Source: an uncultured Planctomycetaceae bacterium
GTDB lineage: Bacteria; Planctomycetota; Planctomycetia; Pirellulales; UBA1268
Direction of reading: 5' to 3'
NCBI GenBank assembly: GCA_937900985.1
Contig: CALCGM010000251.1
Coordinates: 1 to 6,588 of the forward strand
DNA length: 6,588 bases
Part shown: piece after piece, positions 4,649 to 6,588 of the stretch
Numbering within the stretch: position 1 is the stretch's first letter
Layout: the number at the start of each line of letters is the position of its first letter
The notes under the pieces: model-generated
Databases searched by the model: none
What the model was told of the DNA's origin: nothing
What the model saw: only the letters and a program-made list of their open reading frames with translations
Position numbers and translations under genes: made by a program

Positions 4649-6588
4649 TCAGCCCTGCACGGTCTGTGCGGCCTGCCTCGCCTCGGCCTGCTCCTGTTCG
4701 GCTCGTTTCCGCAGTTCCTCAAGCGCCCGCTTGTAGTCAACCGGCATCACCTTCACGAAGCGTGTCTGCTCGGTCTCCCAGCCGTTGAGGATCGCCGCCG
4801 CCCGCGTGCTGCCGGTGTAGGCCGCATGCTTCTCAACCGTCCGCTTGAGGTAGTCGAGGTCTTGGCCATCGAGTGGCTCAAGCTCAACCATCTCCATGTT
4901 GACGTGCTCCTTGAAGCGGCCGTCGGCATCCCAGACGTAGGCAATGCCACCGCTCATGCCGGCAGCGAAGTTGCGGCCCGTCGTGCCGAGGATCACCGCG
5001 CGGCCACCAGTCATATACTCGCAGCCGTGGTCACCCACGCCCTCGACCACCGCCTCCGCACCGCTGTTGCGAACGCAGAACCGCTCGCCAGCCATGCCGC
5101 GGAGATACACCTCGCCGGCGGTCGCCCCGTAGAGCACGACGTTGCCGGCCACGACGTTGTCTTCGGCCACGAACGGTGCCGAGGCGTCTGGCTTGACGAT
5201 CACCCGCCCGCCGGAGAGGCCCTTGCCGCAGTAGTCGTTGACATCGCCCTCCACCGTCACCTGCACGCCCGGCACACCAAAGGCCATCAGGCTCTGGCCG
5301 GCCGACCCGTGGAAGGTGATCTGAATCGTGCCGTCGGGCAGGCCTGCCGCACCGTGCCGCCGCGTCACCTCGCTGGAGAGGATCGTGCAGGCCGTGCGGT
5401 TGATGTTGCGGATTGGCAGGTCGAGTTCGACCGCTTCCTTCCGCTCAAGCGCCGGCTCGCAGAGCTTCAGCAGGGTGGTCATGTCGAGCGATTCCTCGAT
5501 GCCATGATCCTGCTTTTCCTGGCAGTAGGTCTTCACGTGGGCTGGCACGTCGGGCTTGTGCAGGATCTGCGAGAAGTCGAGGCCCTTGGCCTTCCAGTGG
5601 GCGATCGCCGCTCGCGTGTCGAGCCGGTCAACCCGGCCGACCATCTCGTTGATCGTGCGGAAGCCCAGCTGGGCCATCAGCTCGCGGATCTCTTCGGCCA
5701 GCAGGAAGAAGTAGTTCACCACGTGCTCAGGCTGGCCGGCAAACTTCTTCCGCAGCTCCGTGTCTTGCGTGGCGATGCCCACCGGGCAGGTGTTGAGGTG
5801 GCACTTCCGCATCATGATGCAGCCCATCACCACCAACGAGGCGGTGGCGATGCCAAACTCCTCAGCCCCCAGCAGGGTGGCCACCACGACGTCCTTGGCG
5901 GTGCGGATCTGACCGTCGGTCTGCACCGTAATCCGGCCGCGAAGGTCGTTCATCACGAGCACCTGATGGGTCTCCGCCAGGCCGAGCTCCCACGGCAGGC
6001 CGCAGTGGAAGATCGAGGTCTGCGGGCTCGCCCCGGTGCCGCCGTCGTGGCCGGAGATCAGCACCACGTCGCTCTTGCCCTTCGACACGCCCGCCGCAAC
6101 GGTGCCCACGCCCACCTCGGCCACCAGCTTCACGCTCACGCGTGCGTGGTGGTTGGCATTCTTGAGGTCGTGGATCAGCTGGGCGAGGTCTTCGATCGAG
6201 TAGATGTCGTGGTGCGGCGGCGGTGAGATCAGGCCGACGCCCGGCGTGGAATGCCGGATGCGGGCGATCTCCCGGTCGACCTTGTGGCCGGGCAGCTGCC
6301 CGCCCTCACCAGGCTTCGCGCCCTGGGCCATCTTGATCTGCAGCTCCTTGGCGTTGACGAGATAGAGACTCGTCACGCCGAAGCGGCCGCTGGCGACCTG
6401 CTTGATCTTGGAGTTCTTGCTATCGCCGTTGGGCTCAAGCTGGTAGCGAACGGGATCCTCCCCGCCTTCGCCCGTGTTGCTCCAGCCGCCAAGCCGGTTC
6501 ATGGCGATCGCCAGCGTCTCGTGGGCCTCCTTTGAGATCGACCCATACGACATCGCCCCGGTGGCAAACCGCTTCACGATCTCGACGG
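4649..6588 (-). CDS. gltB: Glutamate synthase large subunit, C-terminal part (5'-partial)
   Basis: About 645 C-terminal residues of GOGAT large subunit. The frame runs off the right edge (V-E-I before VKRFATGAMS), so the N-terminal glutaminase domain is outside the window, and GTG at 6577 is internal. Numbering the Val at 6577 as 1: the FMN-binding (beta/alpha)8 synthase domain covers about 1-310, with GAMSYGSISKEAHE, SNTGEGGED (33-41), GVGLISPPPHHDIYS (113-127) and SGHDGGTGASP (175-185). The 3Fe-4S cluster cysteines are 253, 259 and 264 (CIMMRKCHLNTC). The C-terminal GXGXG beta-helix runs from about 390 to 590, with repeated turns such as GATAGEVYLRGMAGE and TGGRAVILGTTG. A charged, Ala/Glu/Arg-rich helix ends the protein. 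This domain makes glutamate from 2-oxoglutarate and ammonia tunnelled from the glutaminase site. The one oddity is SIFHCG (188-193), where SIKHAG is expected. It stops at TGA (4651-4649), 61 bases before gltD. Confidence 0.95.
   Translation of the reverse strand, partial: VEIVKRFATGAMSYGSISKEAHETLAIAMNRLGGWSNTGEGGEDPVRYQLEPNGDSKNSKIKQVASGRFGVTSLYLVNAKELQIKMAQGAKPGEGGQLPGHKVDREIARIRHSTPGVGLISPPPHHDIYSIEDLAQLIHDLKNANHHARVSVKLVAEVGVGTVAAGVSKGKSDVVLISGHDGGTGASPQTSIFHCGLPWELGLAETHQVLVMNDLRGRITVQTDGQIRTAKDVVVATLLGAEEFGIATASLVVMGCIMMRKCHLNTCPVGIATQDTELRKKFAGQPEHVVNYFFLLAEEIRELMAQLGFRTINEMVGRVDRLDTRAAIAHWKAKGLDFSQILHKPDVPAHVKTYCQEKQDHGIEESLDMTTLLKLCEPALERKEAVELDLPIRNINRTACTILSSEVTRRHGAAGLPDGTIQITFHGSAGQSLMAFGVPGVQVTVEGDVNDYCGKGLSGGRVIVKPDASAPFVAEDNVVAGNVVLYGATAGEVYLRGMAGERFCVRNSGAEAVVEGVGDHGCEYMTGGRAVILGTTGRNFAAGMSGGIAYVWDADGRFKEHVNMEMVELEPLDGQDLDYLKRTVEKHAAYTGSTRAAAILNGWETEQTRFVKVMPVDYKRALEELRKRAEQEQAEARQAAQTVQG

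Noticed and set aside
3823..4788. A 321-codon plus-strand open frame opposite gltD
   Set aside because: It is antisense to canonical gltD motifs and shows no motif or ribosome site of its own.
4826..6226. A 466-codon open frame on the plus strand opposite gltB
   Set aside because: It is the antisense shadow of a highly conserved gene in G+C-rich DNA. The predicted protein is His/Val/Arg/Ala-rich with no recognisable domain.
6578..6588. gltB considered as a truncated pseudogene because the frame seems to start at 6577
   Set aside because: The frame stays open to the window edge with family-typical residues, so it is cut by the window and not broken.

Overview
The window carries five protein-coding genes, two of them cut by the window edges. 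They leave only about 250 bases between genes. The DNA is G+C-rich with strong G/C preference at third codon positions. The mix points to Planctomycetota, possibly near Pirellulales: a secreted-type NHL beta-propeller, a gluzincin-like peptidase with a lectin-like tail, a PfpI-family protein and a bacterial-type gltBD operon. This taxonomic call is inference from protein style only; there is no rRNA or other marker here.

Layout, left to right. Positions 1-1185 (+) hold the 3' part of a predicted HExxH metallopeptidase, whose start lies outside the window. It converges on, and overlaps by 16 bases, a minus-strand gene (1170-2315) for an exported NHL-repeat beta-propeller. A 70-base gap then separates that gene from a divergent plus-strand gene for a DJ-1/PfpI-family protein (2386-2976). 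Next comes a 114-base gap holding a 73-base nested inverted repeat (2981-3053), which also looks like the terminator of the minus-strand operon on its right. The rest is that operon, transcribed right to left: gltB (C-terminal part only, 4649-6588), then gltD (3091-4587).

GltB and GltD together form NADPH-type glutamate synthase (GOGAT), which makes two glutamates from glutamine and 2-oxoglutarate. GltD takes electrons from NAD(P)H through FAD. They then pass through iron-sulfur clusters to the FMN/3Fe-4S part of GltB seen here. The left-hand genes have no obvious metabolic link to GOGAT.

The most unusual object is the 2981-3053 element. It can pair completely into a four-way junction with no unpaired bases at the junction. 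Because all four junction strands carry GGG or CCC, the branch point can slide 3 bp with no loss of base pairs (32 pairs in either state). It may be a dispersed palindromic repeat reused as a terminator; that needs a genome-wide search. I found no CRISPR array, transposase, tRNA or rRNA.
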